DNA of 64,000 nt from Pseudomonas hygromyciniae (GCF_016925675.1 NZ_CP070506.1:804501-868500); one strand, 5' to 3'; counted from the stretch's first letter, positions 35,001 through 43,930 are shown. A program made the numbers and translations. The notes: generated by a model not told the origin, from the letters alone.

Positions 35001-35481
35001 CCAGCTCTGCGCGAAGCTTTTCGATCTGCCCCTGCAGCTCACGCAGAGGCTCACTCGGATCGGCCGGAACCACGAAAGGCCCAGGCTTGAAGGTGTTGCC
35101 ACCCGTGCCAAACGACTGGTGATACCAGATCGCCAATGCACGGGCGACCCTCAGCCCGTCCAGTGCCTCACGATGCTGGGTGCGGAATTCGTGGGTAGCC
35201 TTATTGCCTTCGATGCGCAGCGTATGAAATAGGTTGCGGATGTTACCGTCGAGCTGGATTTCACGACTCAGGCGGAACAGCAGATCACCTTGGGAAGTGG
35301 TGGCGTCGAACTCAATGCCTGCTCTTACTGCCAGATCCTGTGCGAGCGCTTCGCCCAACTGGCGCAGTTTGATCAGCGTCGTGTTGGGGTCACTGGAAAA
35401 AACTCGCTCGGCCGCATTGGCAAGTTGGAAAAAAACCGGGTCGTGTTCTTTGAAAAAGGCGAAGTTGCTGTTCTCTGCCAT
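32017..35481 (-). CDS. type I restriction endonuclease subunit R
   Basis: A 1154-aa HsdR. N-terminal DUF4145-like helical region at about 20-130, coiled coil at about 135-230, PD-(D/E)xK nuclease with VAIVEAKRKR at about 315, SF2 helicase with Walker A ATGTGKT at about 465 and IIVDEAH at about 563, and a C-terminal EcoEI_R-type helical domain. It is the ATP-dependent translocase and nuclease of the complex. I chose the ATG at 35481 (AAGGGA 7 nt upstream; a start at 35511 has no ribosome site). First gene of the minus-strand island; the ATPase gene follows after 97 bp. Confidence 0.95.
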   Translation of the reverse strand: MAENSNFAFFKEHDPVFFQLANAAERVFSSDPNTTLIKLRQLGEALAQDLAVRAGIEFDATTSQGDLLFRLSREIQLDGNIRNLFHTLRIEGNKATHEFRTQHREALDGLRVARALAIWYHQSFGTGGNTFKPGPFVVPADPSEPLRELQGQIEKLRAELGDSRQQLENNHQLAELLVQEKHEQASLVGQMNEEARVYEQIALEREAELSNARIDFEARLKVLQQQLEDQPQAAQQVTRKTQQASSQFDLNEDLTRILIDQQLNDAGWEADSLDLTYSKGARPEKGKNKAIAEWPTSKPKENADYALFAGLIPVAIVEAKRKRINIADRIPQAERYSRQLIVTENLQPAGQNTGWADGQGGHFQVPFAFACNGRPFIKQLAELSGIWFRDLRSPANLRRPLQDFHTPGGLLDLLKRSREDAEAKLQQEGFAYLKLRDYQENAIRAVEQALADNRRNCLLAMATGTGKTRTIIGLMYRLLKAERFRRILFLVDRSALGEQAIEAFNEATLEQNHTLAQIYDVKELGDMAAEAETRVQVATVQAMVKRIFQSDTPPPIDAFDCIIVDEAHRGYTLDQEMTEGELAVRDFNQYLSQYRRVLDYFDACRVGLTATPAKHTSEVFGAPIYTYSYREAVADDWLIDHEPPIRYQTLLSQNGIHFAKGENVSVIDTNTGEVDVAELEDELDFEIESFNRRVITPGFDKVICEQLAQELDPSGDEKTMIFCVNQAHAERVKNLLDDAFKDVHGEDYNQAAVQIITGQSDKVKQLIRQYKNERYPSIAITVDLLTTGIDVPRICHLVFMRRVRSRILYEQMKGRATRRCDEIGKTVFRIYDPVDLYAALEPVDTMKPLVKDPSISLEQLVSELTNPASLDAPGNQPDTSHAHDVLDQLSQRVMRILRKASHKAEQKPTLKAKLAELENTWGVAPDKLHQHLHQLGPQQAAQFIRQHAQLLDQLATVNALLGSLNYPVISAHTDELKVREQNYGVYQKPADYLESFNDFIKNQLNQSVALGVVVNRPQDLTREQLREVRLLLDGHGYSEVNLQSAWRNQTNQEIAASIVGFIRRAALGEALLPFEQRVSKAMETIYALQPWTQVQRKWLDRLAKQLVHEVVIDQKQIGEAFKNDGGSTRLDKMLGGNLSVVLDALNDNLWEQTG

Positions 35482-35852
35482 GTTCCATCCCTTGAGTTCC
35501 TCACCAGCCATTCCGAGAGGGGTGGTGCTATAGGGGCATAATGCCAGACGAGGCGAGGTGCGTGTATAACCTTATCCTGCAACGCTCCGGCTACTCACTG
35601 TGAAAAGCTCGTATAGCTCTCCATCGGTGGAACGTATTCCTTGGAGGCTGGTTTGACTCCCTAGAATTGTTGGCCGCAGAGGCACAGTACTGGAGCAGGC
35701 ATGAGACCTACCTTAGGCACTGTTTTGATATTCCAGAGATGTAGCCCCGGAGGGGCAGGAATACCATTTGGAATACCCGAATGGTCAGAACTTGGCGGAT
35801 GCCAGAAAACCTCAAAAGTGCTCAAAGCCTGTATTCACTGAATTTCAGGCAC
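35482..35852. other. junction between restriction island and ssrA, no gene
   Basis: A 371-bp stretch without supported coding potential. It holds GGAATACC twice with a 12-bp period (35758-35765 and 35770-35777) next to a GCCCCGGAGGGGC palindrome (35744-35756). These could be remnants of integrase or excisionase binding sites, since the ssrA 3' end is a common integration site. No integrase gene and no second copy of the ssrA 3' end were found in the window. Confidence 0.4.
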
Positions 35853-35879
35853 AAAAAAAGACGTCCTTGGACGTCTTTA
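35853..35879 (-). terminator. ssrA terminator
   Basis: On the minus strand AAAGACGTCC / GGACGTCTTTTTTT forms a hairpin with a U-run, starting 11 nt after the tmRNA CCA end. Confidence 0.9.
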
Positions 35880-35889
35880 GATGTTGAAG

Positions 35890-36283
35890 TGGTGGAGCCG
35901 GGGGGATTTGAACCCCCGTCCGCCAGTACTCTGCTGTCGGTACTACATGCGTAGCCGTGTCTATTAAGTTAACCCTCAGCGACCCGACGGGCAGGGTGCT
36001 TTGGGCGAGTTGTGTAAGTTTTAGCCGCTTCGTCCACAACGTACTGCACGGCGATTCTGTTCTATATGACAATCACTTTGGGTTTACAGACATCCCCTGA
36101 TGATTGCTGGACCCGAAGGTACCAGGAGGGAAGGGCTAAGGCTGCTTACGCAGCGAGAGCGTATTCCCCGTAGGTTTCGTCATTGGCAACTATAGAAAGT
36201 TGCAACAGTGGATTTACGAGTTCTGTTACCAACTCGGCATGCACCTAAAGGTTCGCAACCGGCGTCGAATCCTAAACGGCCCC
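35890..36283 (-). ncRNA. tmRNA (SsrA)
   Basis: A 394-nt transfer-messenger RNA that rescues stalled ribosomes together with SmpB. The 5' end GGGGCCGTTTAGGATTCGAC pairs with the 3' acceptor end GGCTCCACCA; the T-arm GGGGGTTCAAATCCCCC is visible. The tag reading frame at 36146-36187 (minus strand) encodes ANDETYGEYALAA plus TAA, with resume codon GCC (Ala), ending in the expected ALAA degron recognised by ClpXP. CCA is encoded. The smpB gene lies 6.2 kb away at 42521. The 3' end borders the restriction island. Confidence 0.97.
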
Positions 36284-36346
36284 GTGCTTGTTGCTCGATG
36301 TGATCGTGAGCGACAAGCCTGCGCAGTGTACGTCAAACGGTCACAG

Positions 36347-36371
36347 AAGGCCAACCCGAAAGGTTGGCCTT
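36347..36371. terminator. possible terminator hairpin behind the small secreted protein
   Basis: AAGGCCAACC / GGTTGGCCTT with a short loop. The following U-run is poor on either strand, so it is a weak candidate for ending the transcript of the gene at 36386. Confidence 0.4.
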
Positions 36372-36385
36372 GAGCGGTTGGCGGG

Positions 36386-36670
36386 TTATGGATTGCCGCC
36401 TTTGTCCAGGTTCTGCAGGTCTTGCAGGGCCTTGGACGTGATCTCGATACACTTCTTTTCATCGCCGGCCGCCTTGGAGGCTTTGGCTTGGGAGACGGCG
36501 GTGTCGATCTCGCCCCTTTTGCCGCTGGTATCAGTGGCTAGCAGCGCTTTGCCGTTGTCGATTTTATCCAGATTGATCTGGCACAGATCTGCTTCATTGC
36601 TTGCGGCAAACACGGGGGAGGCCAGCATCGCAGCGGTAACGAATACGCCAGCCAGTACGGAACGCTTCAT
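36386..36670 (-). CDS. small secreted protein, hypothetical
   Basis: A 94-aa protein with a clear signal peptide (1-22, MKRSVLAGVFVTAAMLASPVFA) and a roughly 72-residue helical mature part rich in Lys and Ala, with two Cys (DLCQINL, KKCIEIT) that may form one disulfide. The ATG at 36670 has AAGGAG 7 nt upstream. No family was recognised. It is probably monocistronic, since dld ends 101 bp upstream on the same strand. Confidence 0.75.
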   Translation of the reverse strand: MKRSVLAGVFVTAAMLASPVFAASNEADLCQINLDKIDNGKALLATDTSGKRGEIDTAVSQAKASKAAGDEKKCIEITSKALQDLQNLDKGGNP

Positions 36671-36771
36671 GGGTATCTCCTTGTGCAAAGAGGTCTCGAT
36701 GCTGCGCGGTACGTGCGGGCAGCTGGCGAGGTTGTTGGTCAGCCCCGGTTGCCCGGGGCTTAAGCAAGTGA

Positions 36772-39606
36772 CTACGCCGGTGTGCAGGGGTTCGTTTTTA
36801 TTGCGCGGGCCTGGGTCACCCGGTCGACCAGGTAGACCAGACCGTGGTAATCGATCCCACCGTGCTGGGTCAGACCGATCTCACAGGTGCGGCTGGTGGA
36901 GATGCCTTCGCTGCAGTACTGCACGGCGTCCTTGAGGGAGCGCAGGGAGTGGGCGTTGAGTTCCGGGGTGGTGAAGCCTTTGTCGCCGGCGAACCCGCAG
37001 CAGTGGATGCCTTCGGGGATGACCACGTTGTTGCTGCAGCGCCGGGCGAGGTCGATCAGGGCCTGGCTTTCGCCCAGGTGCTGGGTGCTGCAGGTGACAT
37101 GCACGGCAATGGGTGCATCTTGGGGTGTGAAGTCCAGGCGATCCATCAGGTGGGTGCGGATAAATCGAACTGGGTCATAGAGGTCCAGACGCGTTTGCCC
37201 CAGATCCTGGACCAGGCGCAGGGTGCAGGGGCTGGTATCGCAATAGATCGGGTCGAGGCCGCCACGGCTGGCGTGGAGCAGGGCGCCGATCAGTTCCTGG
37301 CGTTTGTGCTCGGCCTGTTCGGCGTAGCCTTTGGATGCGAAGGGCTGGCCGCAGCACAGGCTGTCCGGGTTGTCCGGGATGACTACCTGGTAACCGGCCT
37401 TTTCCAGCAGGCCACGGGTTTTGTCGTACAGCGACATTTGCTCTTTGTCCCCAGCCGCGGGCCCCATTGCTCGCGACACGCAGGCCGCGAGGTAGACCAC
37501 CCGTGGTCGTTCGTCGTTGACGGCGGGGCTGAAGCGGATGGCTTTTTCCGGCTGTGGCATGGCGCTGGTCCACTGCGGGATTTGGCCCTTGGACAGCTTG
37601 GTTACGGAAGCCGAGAGTTTCGCCAGGCGCGGCGCGCCCAGTAGCATGCGAGCGCCGTTGGCCACATGCAGGGTAAAGCGTGCACCTTGCAATGCGGTGG
37701 AGAAATGGCTGGCTAGCCACTCGGCGGTTTTCGTACTGTCTGCGTCGCGGCTACGCAGTTTTTTCACCAGGTCACCGGTATTGATGCCTACCGGGCAACG
37801 CTGGGCGCACAACCCGGTGGCGGCGCAGGTGTCGATGCCTTGGTAGTGATACGCCGCTTCCAGCTCGGTGGTATCGATGCCGGCGCGTTTACGTGCCTGG
37901 ATATCGCGCCAGATCACGATGCGCTGGCGCGGGCTGAGGGTCAGGCCCTTGGATGGGCAGACGGGCTCGCAGAAGCCGCACTCGATGCACTTATCCACAA
38001 TCTCGTCGGCGGCTGGCAGCGGCTTGAGATTTTTCAGGTGGATTTGCGGATCTTCGCTCAACACCACGTCCGGGTTGAGAATGCCGTTGGGGTCGAGCAG
38101 GCGCTTGAGTTGCCACATCAACTGATAGGCATCGCTGCCCCATTCCAGTTCGACGAAAGGCGCCATGTTGCGACCGGTGCCATGCTCGGCTTTCAGCGAG
38201 CCGCCGAACTCGACGGCCACCAGTTGCGCCACGTCATCCATGAACGCCTGGTAGCGTGTGACTTCTTCCGCACTATTGAAGCCTTGAGTGAAGACAAAGT
38301 GCAGATTGCCTTCCAGCGCGTGTCCGAAAAGGATGGCCTCGTCGTAGTGATGTTTGTCGAACAACTCGATCAAGCGGTTCACGCCGATAGCCAGTTGCTC
38401 CACCGGGAAGGTCACGTCTTCGATGATCACCGTGGTGCCGGTTTTGCGTACGGCGCCGACGGCAGGGAAGGTGTCTTTGCGGATGGCCCACAGGCGAGCG
38501 TTTTCCACTGGGTCTTCGGTGAAGTCGACTTGTTTCTCGACCGGGAAGTCGGCCAGCGACGCCATGATCAGCGCCAGTTGCTCATGCAGCAGTGACGAGG
38601 AAGCTGCGCGGGATTCGATCAATAGCGCGCAGGCACCTTCCGATAGCTGCTGTACGAAAGCGGGCATGCCGGGTTTGTCTTGCACCGAACGCATGCTGCG
38701 CCGGTCCAGCAACTCGACCGCCGACACCGGTTGGGTTTTCAGCACCGTTACGGCGTTGCAGCAGGTTTCTACATCGGGAAATACGATCAGGGCCGAAGCT
38801 TTGTTCGGGTGATCGATCACCGTGTCGTAGGTCACGGCGCTGATAAAACCCAGGGTGCCTTCGGAACCCACCAGCAGATGGCTGAGGATATCCAGTGGCT
38901 CGTCGAAATCCACCAAGGCGTTGAGTGACAGGCCGGTGGTGTTTTTCAGACGGTATTTATGGCGAATTTTTGCGGCCAATTCAGCATTGGCCCGAGTTTC
39001 GCGGCCCAGGGTAGCCAGGCGTTCCAGCAACGGGCTGTGTTGCGCGCGGAAAGCGGCGACGCTGGCGGCATCCTCGGTGTCGAGGCGGCTGCCGTCGGCC
39101 AGTACCAGGCGGATCCCGGCCAGGGTGTGGTAGGTGTTCTGGGCGGTGCCGCAGCACATGCCGCTGGCATTGTTGGCGACAATTCCGCCGATCTTGCAGG
39201 CATTGATCGACGCCGGATCCGGACCGATCTTACGCCCGAACGGCGCGAGCCAGGCGTTGGCCTGGGCCCCGATCACCCCGGGTTGCAGACGGATTTGCGT
39301 ACCTTGGCCACGAATCTCGCGCCCGTTCCAGTTGTCGCCGAGTACGATCAGCACCGAATCGCTAATGGCCTGGCCGGAGAGGCTGGTGCCAGCCGCACGA
39401 AAGGTCACTGGCACACGGTCGCGTTGCGCCAGTTGCAGCAGTTCGACGACTTCATCTTCCGATTCGACCCGGATCACCAGTTGTGGGATCAGTCGGTAAA
39501 AACTGGCGTCGGTGCCGAAAGCCAGGGTGGAGAGAGGATCGTCGAAGCGCCGATCTTTCGGGATCAGTCGTGCGACAGCATCAAGGAACGCGATGGGCAG
39601 ACTCAT
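36772..39606 (-). CDS. FAD/Fe-S D-lactate dehydrogenase (D-2-hydroxyacid dehydrogenase)
   Basis: A 944-aa membrane-associated flavoprotein. FAD-binding PCMH domain at about 35-270 (TFRAAGTSLSGQ, then GPDPASINACKIGGIVANNASGM), FAD-linked oxidase C-terminal domain to about 510. Two 4Fe-4S ferredoxin clusters follow (CIECGFCEPVCP at about 538, then CAATGLCAQRCP at about 595), and a C-terminal part has two CCG motifs (CCGQPF, CCGFAG). It oxidises D-lactate to pyruvate with electrons to quinone. I chose the ATG at 39606 (GGAGG upstream). It follows lldP on the same strand by 126 bp; in many pseudomonads lldD lies between them, but not here. Confidence 0.92.
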   Translation of the reverse strand: MSLPIAFLDAVARLIPKDRRFDDPLSTLAFGTDASFYRLIPQLVIRVESEDEVVELLQLAQRDRVPVTFRAAGTSLSGQAISDSVLIVLGDNWNGREIRGQGTQIRLQPGVIGAQANAWLAPFGRKIGPDPASINACKIGGIVANNASGMCCGTAQNTYHTLAGIRLVLADGSRLDTEDAASVAAFRAQHSPLLERLATLGRETRANAELAAKIRHKYRLKNTTGLSLNALVDFDEPLDILSHLLVGSEGTLGFISAVTYDTVIDHPNKASALIVFPDVETCCNAVTVLKTQPVSAVELLDRRSMRSVQDKPGMPAFVQQLSEGACALLIESRAASSSLLHEQLALIMASLADFPVEKQVDFTEDPVENARLWAIRKDTFPAVGAVRKTGTTVIIEDVTFPVEQLAIGVNRLIELFDKHHYDEAILFGHALEGNLHFVFTQGFNSAEEVTRYQAFMDDVAQLVAVEFGGSLKAEHGTGRNMAPFVELEWGSDAYQLMWQLKRLLDPNGILNPDVVLSEDPQIHLKNLKPLPAADEIVDKCIECGFCEPVCPSKGLTLSPRQRIVIWRDIQARKRAGIDTTELEAAYHYQGIDTCAATGLCAQRCPVGINTGDLVKKLRSRDADSTKTAEWLASHFSTALQGARFTLHVANGARMLLGAPRLAKLSASVTKLSKGQIPQWTSAMPQPEKAIRFSPAVNDERPRVVYLAACVSRAMGPAAGDKEQMSLYDKTRGLLEKAGYQVVIPDNPDSLCCGQPFASKGYAEQAEHKRQELIGALLHASRGGLDPIYCDTSPCTLRLVQDLGQTRLDLYDPVRFIRTHLMDRLDFTPQDAPIAVHVTCSTQHLGESQALIDLARRCSNNVVIPEGIHCCGFAGDKGFTTPELNAHSLRSLKDAVQYCSEGISTSRTCEIGLTQHGGIDYHGLVYLVDRVTQARAIKTNPCTPA

Positions 39607-39732
39607 GGGTCCTCCAGGATCAGCAGCGCCCAGTCTGGGGAGCCTAGGCGCCAAGGTCCAGCAGACTGGGTTGTGAATAGCTGACGCCGCAAGGCGGCTG
39701 CGGCGTCGGTTCTAACGGTATGGCCTGTGGTC

Positions 39733-41427
39733 TTAATGCACCAGCATGCCGGTGAACCAGTACGCCTGGGCGTAAGTGATCAGGCCGACAATCGTGGCGA
39801 AAAACAGGCTGTGCTTGAGGGTAAAGCGGAACAGGTCGGATTCTTTGCCCACCAGCCCGGTCGCGGCGCAGGCCACGGCGATCGATTGCGGGGAAATCAT
39901 CTTGCCAGTTACGCCGCCACTGGTGTTCGCCGCGACCAGCAGGGTGTCGTTGACGCCGATTTGGTGTGCGGTAGTGGCTTGCAGGGAGCTGAACAGGGCG
40001 TTGGACGAGGTATCGGAACCGGTGAGGAACACACCCAGCCAGCCCAGGAACGGCGAGAAGAACGGGAATGCTGCGCCGGTGCCGGCCAGTACCAGCGCCA
40101 TGGTCGAAGACATGCCGGAGTAGTTGGTGACGAACGCGAACGCCAGCACCATGCCGATGGACAGGATCGGCCAGCGCAGTTCGTAGAAGGTCTCTTTCAA
40201 AGTGGTCAGACCAGTTTTGAAATTGATCTTCAGCACCAGCATGGAGATCAGCGCCGAGAAGAAAATCGCTGTGCCGGTAGCGGAAATCGGGTCCAGCTTA
40301 AACACCGCTGGAATGGCAGTGGGGTTGGTGACAATCGGTGCAACCTTGATCACCATCTGGTCCAGGTGCGGAATCGCAAAGTTGAACACCCAGCTGTACA
40401 TCGAACCGCCGGCGGCGAACATGGCTTTGAACGGCTTGAGGGTCCAGATGGTGACCAGTACGGTCAGGATCAGGAACGGTGACCAGGCCTTGAAAATTTC
40501 CATCAGGCTGTAAGGCGAAGCCACGGAAGTACGTGGTTGACCGAAACCGCCGACGCTGCCGGTGACCGACACGCTGGAAGTCGCGCCGGCAATCTGGGCA
40601 CCCGCGGTGCGCTTGGGCTGCCAGACTTTCAGGAACAGGGTCAGGGAAATCAGGCTGGCCAGGGCTGAGGTGATGTCAGGCAGTTCCGGGCCAATAAAGT
40701 TGGAGGTGAAGTACTGGGTGATGGCAAAGCTCAAGCCGGCCACCAGTGCGGCAGGCCAGGTTTCCTTGACGCCGCGCACACCGTCCATCATGAACACCAG
40801 CCAGAACGGCACGAACAGCGACAGCAGCGGCAGTTGGCGGCCGGTCATGGCGCCGATCTTGAAGGCGTCGATGCCGGTGACTTGGCCGGCGACGATGATC
40901 GGGATCCCCAAGGCACCGAACGCTACTGGCGCGGTGTTGGCAATCAGGCACAGGCCCGCGGCATACAGGGGGTTGAAGCCCAGTCCTACGAGCAGCGCGG
41001 CAGTAATCGCTACCGGCGCACCGAAACCGGCGGCGCCTTCGAGGAATGCGCCGAAGCAGAAGCCGATCAGCAGCACTTGCAGGCGTTGGTCGTCGGTAAT
41101 CGACAGCACGGAGCTGCGGATCACTTCGAACTGGCCGCTCTTGACCGTCAGTTTGTAGAGGAATACCGCGGCGACGATGATCCAGGCGATTGGCCACAGG
41201 CCGTAGGCAAAGCCGTAGCCGGCGGCAGCGAGTGCCATATCGACAGGCATCTGGAAGGCGAAGATCGCTACCAGGATCGACAACGCCAGGGTGATGCTCC
41301 CGGCAACATGACCTTTAAGGCGAAACACCGCCAAGGCCAGGAAGAAAAATACGATGGGAATAACGGCGGCCAGTGCGGACAGGCCGAGGCTGCCGAGTGG
41401 GCTGTAGAGCTGTTGCCAGGTTTGCAT
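39733..41427 (-). CDS. L-lactate permease
   Basis: A 564-aa LctP-family lactate:H+ symporter with about 13-14 membrane segments. Diagnostic stretches are [50 protein letters not shown] and [24 protein letters not shown]. It is the first gene of the lactate operon and carries a perfect LldR/PdhR-type operator 51 bp upstream of its start. It is divergent from the lldR regulator gene. Confidence 0.95.
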   Translation of the reverse strand: MQTWQQLYSPLGSLGLSALAAVIPIVFFFLALAVFRLKGHVAGSITLALSILVAIFAFQMPVDMALAAAGYGFAYGLWPIAWIIVAAVFLYKLTVKSGQFEVIRSSVLSITDDQRLQVLLIGFCFGAFLEGAAGFGAPVAITAALLVGLGFNPLYAAGLCLIANTAPVAFGALGIPIIVAGQVTGIDAFKIGAMTGRQLPLLSLFVPFWLVFMMDGVRGVKETWPAALVAGLSFAITQYFTSNFIGPELPDITSALASLISLTLFLKVWQPKRTAGAQIAGATSSVSVTGSVGGFGQPRTSVASPYSLMEIFKAWSPFLILTVLVTIWTLKPFKAMFAAGGSMYSWVFNFAIPHLDQMVIKVAPIVTNPTAIPAVFKLDPISATGTAIFFSALISMLVLKINFKTGLTTLKETFYELRWPILSIGMVLAFAFVTNYSGMSSTMALVLAGTGAAFPFFSPFLGWLGVFLTGSDTSSNALFSSLQATTAHQIGVNDTLLVAANTSGGVTGKMISPQSIAVACAATGLVGKESDLFRFTLKHSLFFATIVGLITYAQAYWFTGMLVH

Positions 41428-41478
41428 ATGGGGTGGCCCCTAATTGTTGTTGGTCATGCATGCTTAGCTGATTTGGAT

Positions 41479-41495
41479 AATTGGTAAGACCAATT
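41479..41495. promoter_or_regulatory. LldR operator
   Basis: AATTGGTAAGACCAATT is a perfect 17-bp palindrome with the AATTGGT-N3-ACCAATT structure of PdhR/LldR (GntR-FadR) operators. It lies between divergent lldP and lldR. Confidence 0.88.
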
Positions 41496-41686
41496 TACAA
41501 TCGCTGATGGCTAGGTTAAGAGCCTTCGGGGTGATGTGTCAATTTGCCGCCTGAGAAACTTTGGTCGCATGTCGGCGGCGTGGGGTCTGATCGGTGTAAT
41601 CAAAGGGGTTCTGATAGGTGCCGACAGCGCGGCAATAGGCCAGAATAGAGGGCCCGGCGAGTGGCCGGGATGGTGGAGAGTCAGTT

Positions 41687-42454
41687 ATGGCGTTTGATCA
41701 GGTGCGTCAGCGCCGTTTGTCCGACGATATCGTCGAGCAGCTTGAGGGGATGATCCTTGAGGGCACGTTGAAGTCGGGCGAGCGATTGCCGGCCGAGCGC
41801 GCACTGGCTGAACAGTTCGGTGTGTCGCGCCCGTCGTTGCGCGAGGCGATCCAGAAGCTGGCGGCCAAGGGGCTGCTGGTCAGTCGTCAGGGCGGCGGTA
41901 ATTATGTGGTGGAGACGCTGGGTTCAACCTTCAGCGACCCGTTGTTGCATCTGCTGGAAAACAACCCCGAAGCTCAGCGTGATCTGTTGGAGTTTCGCCA
42001 GACGTTAGAGGCGTCTTGTGCTTATTACGCCGCGCTGCGCGCCACGGAAGTGGACCGCGAGCGTCTGACTGCCGCTTTTGATGCCTTGCAGGATTGCTAT
42101 ACGCGTGATGATGAGGTGAGCCGTATCGAAGAAGGCGCGGCCGATGCCAGGTTTCACTTGGCTATCGCCGAAGCCAGCCACAACGCGGTATTGCTGCACA
42201 CCATTCGCGGCTTGTTTGATCTGCTCAAGCGCAACGTGGTGACCAATATCGGTGGTATGTACCAGCAGCGTAGCGAAACCCGGGACATGCTGATCAATCA
42301 GCATCGGGACTTGTACCTGGCGATTATCGAAGGGCGAGCGGAACAGGCGCGGGAAGTTTCAACACGGCACCTGCTGTATGTGCAGGAAGTGTTGGAGGAG
42401 GTGCGTCAGGAAGTGCAGCGCATGGCGCGGGCGGAGCGGCGCAAGGGGATGTAG
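41687..42454 (+). CDS. LldR-type GntR/FadR-family repressor
   Basis: A 255-aa regulator. GntR winged helix-turn-helix at about 8-75 (RRLSDDIVEQLEGMILEGTLKSGERLPAERALAEQFGVSRPSLREAIQKL) and an all-helical FCD ligand domain at about 95-235. It is close to PdhR and LldR in layout. Next to lldP with the matching operator, it should repress lactate uptake and oxidation until lactate binds. GGAGAG lies before the ATG. Confidence 0.92.
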   Translation: MAFDQVRQRRLSDDIVEQLEGMILEGTLKSGERLPAERALAEQFGVSRPSLREAIQKLAAKGLLVSRQGGGNYVVETLGSTFSDPLLHLLENNPEAQRDLLEFRQTLEASCAYYAALRATEVDRERLTAAFDALQDCYTRDDEVSRIEEGAADARFHLAIAEASHNAVLLHTIRGLFDLLKRNVVTNIGGMYQQRSETRDMLINQHRDLYLAIIEGRAEQAREVSTRHLLYVQEVLEEVRQEVQRMARAERRKGM

Positions 42455-42470
42455 TCTGCAGTTGCGGCGC

Positions 42471-42486
42471 AGGGAGCAGGCTCCCT
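42471..42486. repeat. REP-like hairpin between lldR and smpB
   Basis: AGGGAGCAGGCTCCCT is a 16-bp palindrome in the 66-bp gap between the convergent lldR and smpB genes, resembling a short REP core. Confidence 0.45.
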
Positions 42487-42520
42487 GGCCACACGGGCGC
42501 GCATCAAGGGGCGGGGAAGG

Positions 42521-43003
42521 TCAGTCTTCCTTGCCCTTGTTGCGTACGGCGCGCTGCAGTTCCCGATTGGAGTCGCGCTCGCGCTCGGTATCACGCTTGT
42601 CGTATTCCTTCTTGCCCTTGCCCAGTGCGATTTCGCACTTGACCAGATGCTTGCTCCAGTACCACGACAGGCAGACGCAGGCGTAGCCCTTCTGCTGTAC
42701 CGCGGCGGCGAGCTTTTCCAGTTCGCGTGCATTGAGCAACAGTTTGCGCGTGCGCACCGGATCGGCAATCACGTGGGTGCTGGCGGTCATCAACGGCGTG
42801 ATATGACTGCCGAGCAGCCAGGCCTCGCCATCCTTGAGCAGCACGTAACTGTCGACCAGCTGCAACTTGCTGGCGCGCAGACTTTTTACTTCCCAGCCGG
42901 CCAGGACCAGACCAGCCTCGAACCGATGTTCGATGAAGTAATCGTGTCGCGCCTTTTTGTTCTGCGCGATGGTCCCTGTTGGGTGTTTCTTTTGTTTAGC
43001 CAT
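42521..43003 (-). CDS. SsrA-binding protein SmpB
   Basis: A 160-aa tmRNA-binding protein required for trans-translation. Family blocks: [50 protein letters not shown], and the basic C-terminal tail [32 protein letters not shown] that mimics the anticodon stem. The ATG at 43003 gives the canonical length. It is divergent from ratA. Confidence 0.97.
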   Translation of the reverse strand: MAKQKKHPTGTIAQNKKARHDYFIEHRFEAGLVLAGWEVKSLRASKLQLVDSYVLLKDGEAWLLGSHITPLMTASTHVIADPVRTRKLLLNARELEKLAAAVQQKGYACVCLSWYWSKHLVKCEIALGKGKKEYDKRDTERERDSNRELQRAVRNKGKED

Positions 43004-43171
43004 AGGGGCGGCATTATAGGCAGTTGCGAGCGTGTCGGCTACGGTCAACCTGCGTGCTTGAGCGTGTTGGACGAATCCCGGACAATACCGCCTGTTTTCT
43101 GGTTTTTTTCTCTCGCGAATCGCGCAGTCTTTTCGCGATGTTTGCCGCTCAGCTTCGGAAATAACGCTCCC

Positions 43172-43606
43172 ATGACGACGCATATTCAACGCTCGGCCCT
43201 GCTGCCTTACCCGGCGCAAGCGCTCTATGACCTGGTCAACGACGTGGCGAGCTACCCGGATTTCCTGCCCTGGTGCTCCTCATCCACGGTGCTGGAGAGC
43301 AGCGCTGAGCATATGCGTGCGAGTCTTGAAGTGTCCAAGGGCGGGCTTGGCCAGAAGTTTGTGACCAGTAATGTGCTGGTTCCTGGGCAGTCCATCGAGA
43401 TGAATCTGGAAGAAGGGCCATTCACTCAGTTGCATGGTGTCTGGGTATTCAAGCCATTGGGGGAGAAGGCGTGCAAGATCAGCCTGGACCTGACGTTTGA
43501 TTACGCAGGCTCCATTGTGCGGGCGACCTTGGGGCCGCTGTTCAACCAGGCTGCGAATACCTTGGTGGATGCGTTTTGCCAGCGGGCCAAGCAACTGCAT
43601 GGCTGA
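43172..43606 (+). CDS. RatA/PasT family ribosome-associated START-domain protein
   Basis: A 144-aa single-domain polyketide cyclase/START (Coq10-like) protein: [66 protein letters not shown]. In E. coli RatA binds 50S subunits and blocks 70S association; in others the fold aids ubiquinone function. It overlaps rnfH by 8 bp, the usual ratA-rnfH pair. Confidence 0.92.
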   Translation: MTTHIQRSALLPYPAQALYDLVNDVASYPDFLPWCSSSTVLESSAEHMRASLEVSKGGLGQKFVTSNVLVPGQSIEMNLEEGPFTQLHGVWVFKPLGEKACKISLDLTFDYAGSIVRATLGPLFNQAANTLVDAFCQRAKQLHG

Positions 43607-43913
43607 GTCACTGATTGAGATTGAGGTGGTCTACGCCGCAGTGGATCGCCAATTGTTGTTGAGCCTGGCGGTTGCGCCGGGGACGAGCCTGCGTGCGGCG
43701 GTGCTGGCGTCAGGCATTGCGGCACAGTTTCCCGAGCTGGATATCGACAGTTGCCCATTGGGGATTTTCGGCAAGGTTGTGGCGGACGCTGCAACCCGGA
43801 GCGTGCAGTTCGGTGACCGCATCGAGATCTATAGGCCCTTGCTCGCCGATCCGAAGGAAGTAAGACGCTTGCGAGCGGCAAAAGCAGCCGAAGCCCGGCG
43901 GCTAAATCCATAG
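43599..43913 (+). CDS. RnfH family ubiquitin-like protein
   Basis: A 104-aa beta-grasp (ubiquitin-like, UPF0125/RnfH) protein: IEIEVVYAAVDRQLLLSLAVAPGTSLRAAVLASGI, then PLGIFGKVV and GDRIEIYRPLLADPKEVRRLRA. The ATG lies inside the ratA end (8-bp overlap), so translation is coupled. Role uncertain, although it is consistently paired with RatA. Confidence 0.92.
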   Translation: MAESLIEIEVVYAAVDRQLLLSLAVAPGTSLRAAVLASGIAAQFPELDIDSCPLGIFGKVVADAATRSVQFGDRIEIYRPLLADPKEVRRLRAAKAAEARRLNP

Positions 43914-43930
43914 TCTGTGAAACAGCAGGC

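Noticed and set aside
35640..35670. tRNA-like T-arm fragment (GGCTGGTTTGACTCCC)
   Set aside because: It resembles a T-loop only over a few bases, and no matching acceptor or anticodon arm is present.
35890..35925. Possible att duplication of the ssrA 3' end at the far side of the restriction island
   Set aside because: No second copy of the tmRNA T-arm/acceptor sequence was found near 26.2-26.5 kb or elsewhere in the window by eye.
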